Below, one piece after another: positions 20,740 to 33,166 of a stretch of 64,000 nucleotides of DNA. The stretch is from contig JAGVRJ010000001.1 of assembly GCA_019059635.1 (NCBI GenBank), forward strand, positions 1,550,001-1,614,000, written 5' to 3'. The position numbers and the translations under genes are program-made. The stretch comes from Proales similis. Taxonomy: Eukaryota; Rotifera; Eurotatoria; Ploima; Proalidae. The stretch's first letter is position 1; each line of letters starts with the position of its first letter. The notes beneath the pieces are model-generated. The model was not told the origin of the DNA and did no database searches. It saw only the letters and a program-made list of their open reading frames with translations.

Positions 20740-23323
20740 ATGAAGCGGAGGAATGCGGATACATGTCGCTCTAGGAAGCAGCTTCATTACAAAAAGTACA
20801 GATTCATCGAGAACAGGTAGGCGTCTGACTGAATTGCCTTGTGAACGCGCGGCTCGACTCGCTCTTGTGTGAATAGCTCATTCCTCTACGTGAAATATGT
20901 CCTAGTGGTGGCACTCATCATGAGCCTCGACCAAATGCTCGAATTCAAGTTCGAGTTCCTCTGGTCTATCTGGCTCCTAGTCAGCAGTCTACTGGACTCG
21001 TTCAAGTACCAAGGAATGGTAAGTGAACGATAAACGACGCTCGACCAAGCGACTGTCTGACCTTGTCAATCGTCAATAGCTCTTCACTTCCTTCTTCACG
21101 CTCATTGTCCTCTTTTCCGACCTCATGTGTTACGTTTATCTACCGGTACATATAGCGTCATTCGCGGCCAGCACCTACGTCTGGTTTCAATACATCTGGA
21201 ACAGTGGTGAGTCTGCGCTCAACGTCCCGTAGTCGTGTCCTTTACTAAACATTCACCAACAGAGAAGGGTCTTTGTGTGCCTACGGTCTGCTTGTGGCTC
21301 TTCTCGCTCTACGTCGAAGCCTACGTCCGACTCAAGAACACGAAAATGCTCTACGCATCGCATTTGTTCGCCGCCCATTGGTAAGTCTCTCTCGCGTCCC
21401 GACTGGTAACTGTGTTGTTCATCTGGCCGCTGTTCATCAAGCATTGGCTATCCGATAGTCACTCTGGCGTTTGGTCTAAAAAGCTACATTGCTTTCAAAC
21501 TTCGCATTCGGCATCAAAAGTACGTGAAAAAGGCGAACGAATTTTATTTAGCATTGGTCGCCGACGCCTTGCCCAGTGAGCTTCGTCTGCGCGAATTAGA
21601 AAAGCTCAAAGGTAAATTGGCCACTGAATGGACCTGGTCAACAAACTCAACATTTCATTCATTTAGAAATCCAACCGCCATCAGCAGCAGCAGCGGAAGA
21701 AGAAGAACTGAACGACAAGTCGGACGAAAGTGAGGAGAGCGCCGACTGGGGAATGCTGGTCGCACTGAAAAGTGTGGCGCACAAGCTCGGCGAGTCGGCG
21801 GTCAGCTTGGTGCAGTCGAAGCGTTCGTTGTATCAGAGAGAGGTCTACTCGTCGTCGCATATACACTCCGACTCTGAAAAGAGGGCTCAAACGGGCGCCA
21901 CGACGGAGAAAGAGGACGAGGTGAGAGTAAAGACAAGCAAGAGCAAGAAGAAATTGTCCGCCTCGACGAACGGCACCGACGCCGACCTAATCTCGCTGGC
22001 CTACTCGTCAGAAAAGCAGACAAGCACTGATTTAGTAATTGTGTCAAAACAAAAGTCACGCTCATCGTCCAACTCGTCGCACAGCACTTCTTATCAGAAT
22101 TCAAATCAAACAAACATAAACATAAACATGACCATAAACGCCACAGCGATAGCGGCCGCAGCTGCCACAGCCACTGGCACCAGCGGCTCGAACGCAGCCA
22201 ATCGCAGCAAAGCCAGCGGCCGAAAGAACGCAGGCCAAAAGAACAAGGTCGAACGCGACACGTCGAGCAGCAAATGCTCCAAATCGGACGAAGAGTGCTC
22301 GATTGTGGCGACGAGCGAGGTGAGCCATCACGAGCCGAGCAAGCTCGGCCAGCTTGAGAGCGAGCTCAAACGTCTGCGCGTCGAAATAGACCAGCAGAAG
22401 AGAGTGGAGCAGTATTTGCGCGATCAAATCAATTACATAACCAAGTGCGACCGGGCGGAGAAGATTAAAATCGAAAAGCTGCAAAAAGAGAATGAGTCGC
22501 TTCAGAGCAAACTGAGCCGAATGGGCCAGCAGAGCAAGAAAGAGAAAGAAGAGAGCGATCGCGAGCTCAAGGAACTGCGTGCCAAATCAAATGAACTCGA
22601 ATCTCAATTGACACAGTCTAGGAAGCAAATGCTCGACATTCAAGCAAAGCAGAACGCGGCGGCGGCAGTCAGCCACCAGCAAAAGCAGCAGCTCACAAAC
22701 GGGTAAGTCTCGGACGCTCTATTTGGTGTGACCAACGGCGCTCAACTGTGACTTGTGAACAGACTCGACGAGGCGAACAAAAAGCGCCTGCTCGAGTGCG
22801 AAAGAGAGAATTCGCAACTGCGCGAAGAGAACCGTCTCAAGCAAGAACGCCTGAACGCTCTGGAAGCGGAGCTAAAGAGCATGGCCAAGCACAAGGACAC
22901 GGCCAGCCGCCTCGAAACCCTCATGATGGCTTTAAATCTAATGGAGGACAAGAACGCCAGCCTCCAAGAGAGCTTGACTGCCGAGACGCGCTTCAAGCTC
23001 GATCTGTTCTCGGCGCTCGGTGAGACAAGACGGCAGCTAGAAGCCACCAATCGTGAGTTGCCGCTTCCAATCCGTCCTCTGCTTGTGTCCAATGTGCTAA
23101 TCTTGTGAAAATTTGCCAAACAGAAAAACTCGAAATGAAGGAACGCGAGCTGAACGATCTCAAACAAATGCTCAAAGGCTTTCGATCCGAGGCGCTTTGC
23201 AGCGAACTTCAGTATTTCACCGGCGATCTGATGCGATCGGCCAACAGCAACAGCAGCAGTCCCGTTCACTTGGCCTCTCCTCCTCCTCCTTCTGATTCGC
23301 TCAATGTGTCCGGCATGGACTAG
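20740..23323 (+). CDS. MACO1: Macoilin (multi-pass ER membrane coiled-coil protein, neuronal)
   Basis: Eight exons, join(20740..20816, 20877..21018, 21080..21206, 21263..21380, 21442..21611, 21667..22702, 22763..23052, 23124..23323), give 719 residues. The N-terminus MKRRNAD is the family hallmark. Hydrophobic segments in the first ~200 residues include FLYVKYVLVVALIMSL, FLWSIWLLVSSLLDSF, TFFTLIVLFSDLMCY-like sequence and ASTYVWFQYIW, followed by HCIGYPIVTLAFGLKSY. The middle is polar with basic, Ser-rich and Ala-Thr-rich stretches, and the C-terminal third is coiled coil ending in SLTAETRFKLDLFSALGETR, strongly conserved in macoilins. In C. elegans macoilin is an ER protein of neurons needed for normal excitability. 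All junctions keep the frame. Confidence 0.96.
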
Positions 23324-24178
23324 AACGAACGTGTCGCGTTCACTAAACTGCCCCCCCCCCCCCCCATTCAACCGTAGATAGCCCCAAATAGACTAAGGCT
23401 TGTTGGCTTTTAGCCTCTACAAGACCGTTCCACTTGAACTTAACCCACACACACACACGAACGCAAATGCCATTTGTCTCTCATCTGCTGGTTCTGACTC
23501 TCATCTTCAGCTTCCTTGCTCTCGTTTATTTGTTTTTGTCTAATTCATGTTCTGTTCGTTTCCTCTTCTTGTCTGTTGCCAGTGGTCGCATTGACGAGCA
23601 GAGCTCTTCTGTTTAGCTCGTAAGCTCAAACTGCTTTTAACAAATGGCCTAAATAGTTGTTATCGCGTTGCCCGTTATACTACTCCTCTCTTTCTACTAC
23701 TTGCGCTCTTGGTTAAATAGAATCAGCGATTGTCTAGACGACGATGCAGCAGCCAGCAAGCCTTCACCCATCATCAAATAATAAAGTCTATTTTGTAAGC
23801 AAGCACTCACTTGGTGGTCTTGGTTTGGGGAGGCGGCCATGCCGGCGGGCGGCCCTGTGTCGTTGAATAGTCTTGCTTGCGTGAGAGTCGCATTTCAGCC
23901 TTGATCGGTCGATCGCATCGCTCAGCAATGCATAAGCAGCAGAAGTGAATTCAAACGGCCCGATTGATCTCACAGAGTGATGATTGATGGCGATGACTAG
24001 TCGAATAGAGAGGCAGAGAAAACATCGTCAAACTGCTGCTCGTGTTCATTTCATTGAGCAGTGATCGCTTTACACATCAAACAAGCGACAATAAATAAAG
24101 CCGATACTCTCTTTCTCTCGCAGTGCTCATCGGCTTGTTTAAGTGAAAGACATAACGCGAACGCGGCAAAGTGTTGCA
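23324..24178. other. Intergenic; macoilin 3' flank and RASEF-like 5' flank
   Basis: Contains AATAAA near 23779 and near 24091. No exon encoding EF-hands, which RASEF proteins can carry, was found here. Confidence 0.45.
23351..23365 (+). repeat. Poly-C tract
   Basis: A run of 15 C in the 3' region of macoilin, 28 bases after the stop codon. Confidence 0.9.
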
Positions 24179-26672
24179 ATGGCGAATGAGCCGATTGAAT
24201 GCGACAAGTACCTTAATCTGGGACTCAGCCTGAAGAGGTAAGAACCACAAGCGCCTCTTCGCCGTCCTCTTTGCCAGCCCCCTCCCGTCTGCCTGTCGGT
24301 CTCAACGCTTGTTTTAAATGACCTTAACATTTGTCTGGTAGCCAACGGCTCATAGTCGAGTTCCATCAATACATGTCCACCGACGAGCATCGTCAGCTGT
24401 TCGAAGAGATCCTCTACTCGGTAATCGAGGACATTCAGCGCTACAAGGCGGACATTAAGCGCCTCGAGCTCTCCTACAAAAAGTAAACAAATGCTCAACA
24501 TTTGATCGCAGGCGCCAATCCTTCAAACATGCTTCCTCCTTATCCTCCTCTTCCGCCTCGTTCAGTGAGCGCGAGAACAACGAGAAAAAGCTCAAGAGCA
24601 TGATCGAAGAGGCCGAAACACAAATGCAAGAGGCATGCGAACGGCTCAGAGAGCAGGTTTGAAAGCGTTTGTTAAGAAATCTGAATGAAATGAAATCATT
24701 CTGCGTCAAGTTGAATCGCGAGCACGAACTCGACTCTGAACGAACAAAAGCGATTCACGCGAACGAAGTAAAAATCCTTCAGCAGAGCATTCGTGAACTT
24801 AAACAAGTAAGTCAGGACGGGTGACCGTTTGCTTGGACAAGGTCGTTTCAGTTTTACTTGACTTTAGGTGGAGGAGGGCCTGCTGAGCAGTCGAATAAGA
24901 AAGGACGAGCTGGCCTGCAGCCAGCAGAATGAGCTGAGGAATTACATAACTGAGAACGAAGAGCTGAGAACCGCAATGAGCAAATTGAAGGCGGAGAACA
25001 CTGTGCTTCGCTCTGAGATGGTCGAGCTGAAAGCGCTGTCCAGCTCTGAGAGCGCGGCCAACTGGCCAGACGAAGCGATCGACGACACTGCTCGTCTGAT
25101 GAACGAGCTGAGAGCTCTTGAGCTGGCCAACCAGCGTCTTCTGGACACCAATGATCTCTTGACTAATCAAATTGAAGCGCTCAGGACCGAGAAAAAAGAT
25201 CCAGTCGAGGTTGGTTGGCTCGATGGCGCCTTTTTTCCATTTAATTCTTTGAACAGCCTGATCAGAAGCTCGCGGCGATGTCGCCAAACTGGCACGCAAA
25301 TCGAAGAGAAAATGCCAAGCAAAGACTGAGAAAACGCATCTCGCCTCGAATGAGTAGGACGTATGACTTGGACTCGGACGGTGAGACGGGCGAATGTGCG
25401 CGACTGGACAATGAACTTGGCCAGCCCGAACTAATCAGGTTGAAATGATTTCGAAGGCGAGGACAGCGGCTACTTGGCGTCGATGGTTGACAACTGCGAG
25501 TCGCTGACCGAGAACGAAAGCCAAAGCTCGCTCAACCCGGTGTTTGTCAATCGCTCGCTTCACAGTCCCGAGTCTGACTATTCGGACGAGAGCGTCATCT
25601 ACGGCAACAAAGATCTGTCCGTTCTCCGACGACACTCGTCGAATCGAGTCAAAAGCGTACGAGCAAGCTCTTAAACTCAAAGCGCATCTCATCATTTAGT
25701 TAGTCTGTCTTTTCAGCCGATCGCTCGCCATGTACGAGACGAGTTGGACAAGAGCTCAGCTCCCAAGCGTCTATTCAAAGTTGTCTTTGCTGGTGACTCG
25801 GTAATTAAAGCGTTTGCACTTGACTCCTATTTGCCTCCAACTCGATCGCGTTCAATATGGAAAGGGCGTGGGCAAGACGAGTTTCATTCTGAAATGCTGC
25901 AACGGAACGTTCTCGAGCTCAACCAGTGCCACATTGGGTAGGCATTTGTGTTTGTGTGCTTGGGCCGATTCGCGACGAGGCGACAATTGAAAATTTTCAA
26001 AAGGAATCGATTTCAAAATGAAACTGCTCGAGACAGACGGCGACTCGTGTGCTCTTCAGCTCTGGGACACGTAAGACATCGAGTAGAAGTCAAGTGAGAC
26101 TTGAGCTAATTGCATATTTGGCCAGCTGCGGACAGGAACGGTTCAGGTCGATAGCCAAGTCGTATTTCAGAAGAGCCGATGGCCTGGTGCTGATGTACGA
26201 CTGCACTTATGAGAGGTCATTTGTGAACCTGAAAGACTGGCTCACGCTGGCCAGAGACACTTGCGACTCATCGCTTCCGCTCATCATCGTGGCGAGCAAG
26301 ACTGACCTGAGAGAGTCGGCCCGAGGCACGCAGCGTGTCATTGAGTTCGAGGAGGGGTTCGCTCTGGCCAAGGTTGGTTTGATCCCAAACACTTGCTCTA
26401 TCAACACTTTTCTACTCAGACTTGTTTATTTGTGCTCTTAGGAGTTTGGCTCGCTATTCATTGAGACCAGTGCCAAGACGGGCGTGAACATAGACGAGTC
26501 ACTAAGTGAACTGAGCAGGTACGTTGTTTTGACAAGCTCTCTCTCTCTTTCTCTCTGTCCAATCGAATCTAACCAAATGATTGCCAGAATAATGAAATGC
26601 AATCAGGATATTCAAATTAGAACCGAAACCATCAAACTTGACAGTAAACGCAACCGACGTGCATGCTGCTAA
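24179..26672 (+). CDS. RASEF: RASEF/Rab44-type large Rab GTPase with coiled coil
   Basis: Thirteen exons, join(24179..24237, 24342..24482, 24566..24656, 24711..24806, 24868..25209, 25257..25380, 25457..25656, 25717..25800, 25865..25937, 26004..26070, 26126..26372, 26442..26518, 26588..26672), give 561 residues. Residues 1-~250 are mostly coiled coil, then a Ser-rich linker, then a Rab domain from about 355: GDSGVGKTSF (P-loop), ATLGIDFKM (switch I), WDTCGQERFRSIAKSYFRRA (switch II), SKTD (G4), ETSAK (G5), and a C-terminal Cys-Cys for prenylation. The combination of a long coiled coil with a C-terminal Rab is typical of RASEF (Rab45) and CRACR2A/Rab44. N-terminal EF-hands are not seen. G3 has Cys where Ala is usual and G4 has Ser where Asn is usual. 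Likely a membrane-traffic adaptor GTPase. Confidence 0.93.
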
Positions 26673-28782
26673 ATACCTGAGTAAACGCCAACCAGAGCCG
26701 CGAGCGGGCCACAAATTCATTCGCCTCTATTTTCTCCTTTATTTCCTCTTAATCGAGCATCTTGGCTTTTTAGCATTTCACATTTTAGTTTTCTCTTCTT
26801 TCTGCTTTTGCTTTTACATATGTGTAAAAAGAATAGATCAAACGCAAACGATAGCGCTCTCACGTCTAGTGTTCGGGGGTTTACTCGATGACTGGCAATC
26901 AGAGCCGGCCGGCCGAGCTGCGTGAAGAAGCGGGCCTTTTTACCTAAGCAGAGAGTGCGGCGGAGCGCAGGACTCATCGATCAACTCCCAAGTCGACTCT
27001 AATTTCAATATGAGCGACTCTAATTTTGGCCAAGCAGATGGTCTCTAAGTCGAATGATTAGCAGCGGATTTGAAGAATGCAACCGAGCGAGCATGAGGAG
27101 AGGAAAACGAGCAAACTAACGGAATCGGCTGATGAGCTCGAAATAGAATTTTAAATCCTTCGAGGGGCGCTAATTAGGAAATTAAAGCCGTAAATGATGT
27201 GACGCCTGCTCAGGAAGGCACCTGATCTCCTTTCTAATTAAAATTCTTCCTGCTCGGGCATTGTCCGTTCTAATCGAAGGCAACTTTGGCATGCAGTCAA
27301 TTAAGCCAATCGATGCATTGAAATTCAAAGCGGATTTCGATTTTTCCCTGATTCCCTCTTTACCTCGTCTCATTGTCGTCTCCATTGTATTCGGAGATCG
27401 TCCAAAACGAGTACTCAACGTGTGCTTCATGCTGTGTCTGTATTTTTCTTATTCGGTTTGAATTTGTTTGAAAGAACGCCATCAACGAACCAGAATGAAG
27501 TGAAAAGAACAAAAGAAGAGAAGCAGCCGCAGAGAGAAGGAAGAGAGAGAGTGACAAAGAGTGAATGAAACATCACGTTCAGATCAGCTATCCGGACGTG
27601 ATAGCAGCGCGTTAATAAAAAAAAAACAACTAAATCTGCTGCTGGACGATTGGCGGCGTCGGTGGAAGCTTCTGCTGCTATCAACTTAAAACGCCTCTGT
27701 CTAGAAATTGGTGATGCGAAAAGACACAAGCGCGGTGCTGATTAACCGGAGGGAATTAGAGTCGAATTAGCGTTCGTGTACGTGAACGACGACGACGACA
27801 ATGGACGAGCGAGCGATGATCGTCGAAACTAACCGAAACCATTCGACCGGCTTGTCCGTCCTAGCTCAGCAGCCGCTTGGTTTTAAGCCGCTTTTTTTTT
27901 CACTTCATTCTAATTGCTTGTCGGCTCTTATTTGCTTTAAGATCGATTTCGGCTCACAGGCGAAAGCAATTTGCTCCAATCGGCTCAATTATTATGATTA
28001 AATTTTTCGGCTGAAATTTTCTATCGATTTTTGCGCGACGCACACCGGCACCGATGGTCGGGTCTTATTTTCTATCCGCCGGTTCATTCGTTCTTCTTCT
28101 GTCATTAAATTCGGATGGAAAATTAAAAAAAAAAAATCAACGATCGCTGAGTATAAATGGGCGCGAATTCGCCTCAGTCCTCATCCGTTGATTCACATGA
28201 GTCGACCGGGAGGCAATCGGTCACGCACACCCGAACGCTTCGTATCTAAGCAACCCAAACTGCCCTGCTGGGCGGCATCCGCCATTTTATTCCATCTATA
28301 GCTCCACTTTTCGACGGCTGGCCGTTTCATTCGACAAAATTCTGCCTCAGCTTCCACTCGTGCCTCTTCTTTTTGCTCAACTGGTCACGCGATAGATCAT
28401 CATCGCCACTCGGACGACGTTTAAAATAGGCCCAGCATTCGGTGAGATTAAGCGCACATGTAAACATTATTTTCTGAGAGGTTAGATCGCGCAGTTAGCT
28501 TTCCATCTGCTGAAACCGCTCACACAGCACACACTCACACACGCATACACACACAAAAGCATTGAAGAGCGCGGCGCATACAGTAGACACACATAAGTTC
28601 GTTGATTTGCTAGCCGCTGCTCGGAAAGCCCATTCGTGCATACGAATTATAAATTCGGGCCAGAATAATTTCTCAGCTATGGCTGGCAGGCGATAGAGGA
28701 CGATCGAACGGTCAAATGGCCTATTCAGCCAAATTTAACGTGCTTGATGACGATATTTGTAGATAAAACGCATCGAGCTTAG
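26673..28782. other. Intergenic, 2.1 kb
   Basis: No coding signal on either strand. Short A tracts lie near 27615-27626 and 28124-28137, and AC-rich sequence near 28528-28556. A TATA-like box with a possible initiator is at 28152-28178 on +, and may belong to hnRNP K. Confidence 0.4.
28152..28178 (+). promoter_or_regulatory. Possible TATA box plus TCAGT initiator
   Basis: TATAAA at 28152 and TCAGT at 28174-28178 on +, about 600 bases upstream of the hnRNP K ATG. The spacing is shorter than the usual ~30 bases, so this is weak. Confidence 0.2.
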
Positions 28783-31336
28783 ATGATGTCGCACGAAGCC
28801 GAAGCACATGTAGAAGACGAGCACGGAGAGAATGAGCAGCTCGGTGAGCCGCAGGACGAGCACGAGCCAGAGTCTCAAGAGCAGACCGAAGATCCGCAGT
28901 CACAGGGCGATTATGGAGGCGACGATCACGCCGAAGGCTACGAGGAAGAGGTGCTCTACCCGGGCGACTATGATTCAGAGCAGCAGTACGCCGCTGAAGG
29001 TGATGACCCGCACGACGTCTACCAGGCCGAAGGCAACGAGTACGAGGCCGAAGGAGGAGAGCAGCCGGGTGCCGATCCCTACCACCAGGCCCACAAGAGA
29101 CACGCGGCCGATTTCGACGCCAACTCCACCAGCAGCTCAATGCCCATGCAAAAGAAACGAATGCGCACTGATCAGCCGTACGGTGGTGGCGGCGGCGCCA
29201 GTGGATACGGTGGCCAACGAGGCGGCCCTCAAACTGGTGCCAGTTACGGGGGCCGACCTGGCAAAGTCGATCTGCGAATTCTCTTGCCCAGCAAGGTAGC
29301 TCATTTAAAAATTTCAAAGCCAATAACGTCGAATAATCGAAACGCGAACAGGACGCCGGAGCAATAATTGGCCGCGGAGGCTCGAACATAAAAAAGCTGC
29401 GCTCTGAGGTTTGTAGACAATTTTCAATCAGCTTCATTCTATCCAGCCGTCTCTCGATTAAGGGTGTCCACAATTGGTTACGAGCAAGTCCAATTCCGAG
29501 CTATAAATAACCTGTTTAGGAATAGTTTTCTCTTCTTGCTCCCAGCCAGTTGATGAATGACGCGCGCGTCGAGTAAATTGCTCGCGCTATTGCCCTCCAA
29601 TCGACCGACCTATCCCATCCACAATCTTAAAAGTACCCTTTCCTGATCGAATGATTTCTAGCACCAGACCATAATCCAAGTGCCCGACTGTGATGGCCCC
29701 GAACGGTAAATTTAAAAACCTTTAAACTTCTAGGCTCGACGACCTCGATTCTGCTCTCTCCTCATCTCTCTCATCCGACTCTCCAGTTCTGAGGCCGTTC
29801 GCCCAGCTCCTCTGGCTTCCACCATTTTCTCTCTCTCTCTCTCTCTCTCTCACTACCACTTTGTTTTGAACTCAATTCAAGAGTTGAAATGACTAAAAAA
29901 CCGAACGACAAGTCCTAATTGAAAAATTCTTAGGTTACTGCTGATTGGCGGGGACATAGAGGCTGTAATCAGCACCATATTGGAAATCCTTCCGCTGCTT
30001 GAAGAGGTAATTAAGCCCACCCTGTGCTCTTGGACGGACGTTGATCTCAAATTGAAAAATTCCCAACCAGAATCCGAAATTCAACAGCAATGAAATGGCC
30101 ACTGAACTGCGCCTTTTGATTCATCAGAGTCAGGCAGGATGCATTATCGGGCGCGGAGGCGAAAAGATCAAAGAGCTTCGAATCGTGAGTTGGCCAACAC
30201 ATTTCAAGCGCATGAGCGAGCGTTGCAAAATTTGCCTTTGTTGAGTAGAAAAACAACTTGGACATGAAGGTCTACTCTGAATGCGCTCCGTTGTCTACTG
30301 AGAGAATATGCCAGATGAGAGGACAGCCGACGGACATTGTGAACTGTTTGCGTGAGGTTCTTGCCCTGCTCGAAATGGTAACTAAGCAAGCACGGATCGC
30401 AATTGGAAAAATTAAGAAATTTGAAAAATCGTCCAGGCACCGCCCAAGGGAATGAGTCGGCCCTACGATCCGCACAACTTCAATGAGTTCATGGCAGGCC
30501 AGTACGGCGGCTATACAATGGAAAAGAGAACTTCGTCGCACATGTCACCGCCAATGGGCGGAGGTGGGCCACCGCCTAGTCGTCAGCCCCAAGCAATGGG
30601 CAGTCGAGGAGGTGCACCACCAGGCGGCGGACGTCCATCTCCAAACGGCTACTATAATCAGCCGATGGGAGGCGAGTCGTACGGCGCAGGAGCAAGAGCC
30701 GGAAGAGGAGCATCGATGGGCAGTAGAGGAGGCCCCCCGCCGTCCAGAGGCGCGTTTCAACCTCGTTCTTCTGGCGCAGCGCCGATGAGAGGAGGGCGCC
30801 AATCGGGTCCGTCGATGGGTCAGAGCCAAAATTACCGCGGACGTGCTCCTTCCTACGGCTACGATAATGGTCGTCAGGGTGGAACACAGCAGCCTCGTCA
30901 AGGTGGATATCCTCAGCCAGGAGCCGACCGATATCCGGAGGTAGTCTCACGAATTTCCGAACGAATCCAATTTGCTCTATAAAAGAACCGGAACTAGGCG
31001 CCACGATACGGGGCAACGAGCAGATCGTCGCCACCAAGCGGACCTATGGGCCAATCATCCGCGCAAGGAAATGCGACCAACCAAGTCACCATCCCGAACG
31101 AGGTATAAAAGACAAATACAAGAAAAAAGCGAGCGGCCGCTCTCACCAGTCGTGTGTCTGTTCTAGTTCGCCGGTGCGATCATCGGACCCAAAGGGCAGA
31201 AAATTCAAGAGATCAGAGAACGCTCGGGTGCCAACATAACAATTGACAAACCAGTGCCTGGCAGCAATGACCGCATAATAACAATCGTTGGCTCAAACGA
31301 ACAAATTCAAAATGCTCAATATCTGCTTCAACTAAC
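28783..31336 (+). CDS. HNRNPK: hnRNP K homologue (three KH domains); last exon unresolved
   Basis: Nine exons are clear: join(28783..29295, 29352..29408, 29662..29705, 29934..30006, 30071..30184, 30249..30377, 30437..30940, 30998..31102, 31167..31336), 569 residues so far. A very acidic, Gln/Tyr-containing N-terminus is followed by KH1 (LRILLPSK, then [19 protein letters not shown]), KH2 ([20 protein letters not shown]), an RGG/Gly-Pro-rich region in one 504-base exon (about 315-480), and KH3 ([20 protein letters not shown]). This order matches hnRNP K / Drosophila bancal, which bind C-rich RNA and DNA. The donor after 31336 (CTAAC/GTAAGC) is good, but the short final exon could not be fixed; 31427 onward (Cys-rich reading) is one option. 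KH-exon introns mostly begin at phase 0. Confidence 0.93.
29829..29851 (+). repeat. CT microsatellite in an hnRNP K intron
   Basis: Eleven CT units within intron 3, upstream of the exon at 29934. It lies about 80 bases from the acceptor. Confidence 0.9.
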
Positions 31337-32087
31337 GTAAGCGCTCGCGCTCTGAATCGCTCGGCGGTAAATTAGGCGATCGGCCGCGCTCGTTGGAAGA
31401 CTAATGATTTTGTGTTTGAGTATGACTGAAACGAAACTAACACAAAGTCGAAGTTTTCCGACAAGATCGAGCTGTTGCCGCTGCTGCTGCTGCCGCTGTG
31501 CGATGCCTCGATTGAATGAACCTAATGCGTTCGCCGTTCAAAAGGGTAAAACAGTCCGGTCTGTGGCAAGGGAACTGAAGCTGACAATTGAGCATCCGAG
31601 TTCTTCGAGCAAGCATTCAAAATGTCATCTTCCATCACAACTTCATATATTCACTGCTTCCATGTGTTCTTCTTTCTACTCTTTCCTTCGTTTTACTTTA
31701 AATTTTATCCTTAATTTGTAAGCAAGCAAAAGCGCACAATCGACCTGAAAGCCAAAAATCTCCTCCTCACTTAAACATTCACTGCCTCCCTGCCTCGTCA
31801 TCTCACTCCACTCGCCATTCGGTTCTCTCTTTCAACTCAGCACATGTCTACATCGAACACAATCAACATCATAAACAAGGACAAACGAATTTCTCTTTCG
31901 TTGTAAATACGCTGAAATAAAGCTCAAATATCAAGAGTTGGTCTCTTGTTTGCGTGGCTTATCGTCGCTATGTCGACGCTATTCGCTAGTTCACGTGCTT
32001 GATAACAGTTCGAAGAGAGGCCCTTGAAAAACGCAGCAGAGAAGGTGTCACTGGCAACTCTCTCTTGACAAGGACGATTGAACCCAA
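31337..32087. other. hnRNP K terminal exon and 3' UTR; CLN6 5' flank
   Basis: Contains a GCTGCTGCTGCTGCC-like run near 31481-31497 and AATAAA near 31915. The last codons of hnRNP K are probably here. Nothing else recognised. Confidence 0.45.
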
Positions 32088-33166
32088 ATGGCTGACAGAC
32101 GACAGTTTGAATGGCTCCTATGGACCATATTCGCGCTCGAGAACTGGATACTTGACTTTGGTCGGCCCATCGCTATGGTACGACTTGTCCTCTCGCCCAT
32201 TGCTTCAAACCGTCTCATGCGCCTCTGTTGGCCGACTAGCTCGCCTTTCCGATCGAGTGGTTTCCCTTGAATCTGCCCAGTGTGGGCGACTACTTCCACA
32301 TGGCGTACAACCTGATCACGCCGTTCTGCATCGAACGAGTGAGCGATCTATTCCAACTCGACTAACGGATTAACTCAATTGGCTCGGGCTCATAGCTGAT
32401 GACAAACTCGTCCGGTCGTCTTCAGAATCGGCTCCTATTCAACGTGTGCATCATCTTCTTCGTCATGGGCGCCAGCATCCATCTGGTCGGCGACTCGATA
32501 AACCACCGGCTTGCGTTGGTCGGCTATCAGTTCCACTTGTCGGTGAGCGACAATCCCATAATGAAAGAGCTCAAGCCCAGAGAGCTGGTCAAATCGTTCG
32601 AGCTGCTCTACTTTTACGACGAAGTGCTCGGACACTTTATGTGGTACGAACTCCTGCCATCAGGCCAGTGAGCCGCATTCACCATGCAAAATCCAAAGGT
32701 ACATTCCGTTCTTCATCTGCCTGATGCTCTACTACTCGAGCTGCTTCGCTCCCAAGACCGAGGCGGCGAGCGGCCACTCGAGTCTGTTGGCAGTTTTGAT
32801 GAAAACATTGCTGACCGTGAGCACGGCCGTCTACTATTGGTGAGGGCGCCGTTTCGCGTCTCTGCTCGTCGCCGCCTTCATTTCGCTTCTTCTGAAAGGT
32901 ACTTGGCCACCGAGGGCCAGATCACCGTTCTGTTCATTCTCTCGCTCGTCTACATGCACGCGCTGTTCATTTACGAGAACAAATGCCGCGGCAGGCATTT
33001 GGACCCGAACGGCCACTTTCTGCTGACAACCTTTCAGCTGACCATGCTTCTGATCGCTGCCTGGTCCTATGCGTTCTGGGACGACAAGCAGCTGCGAATC
33101 AAGTACAACGGTCTCATTTATGTGCCCGAGCCGTGGACCGTCTACTTTCTGCACTTCAAACACTGA
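32088..33166 (+). CDS. CLN6: CLN6 transmembrane ER protein
   Basis: Five exons, join(32088..32177, 32240..32338, 32396..32643, 32699..32839, 32899..33166), give 281 residues. Recognised by [74 protein letters not shown] and, at the C-terminus, [20 protein letters not shown]. About seven membrane spans are visible. CLN6 works with CLN8 in the ER to export newly made lysosomal enzymes; its loss in humans causes neuronal ceroid lipofuscinosis. Two junctions split Trp codons (TG/G) and both restore conserved WY pairs, supporting the exon model. Introns are 55-62 bases. Stop TGA at 33164-33166; AATAAA near 33226. Confidence 0.96.

Noticed and set aside
28721-29473. 250-codon open frame on - over hnRNP K exon 1
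   Set aside because: Arg/His-rich antisense of the acidic hnRNP K N-terminus.
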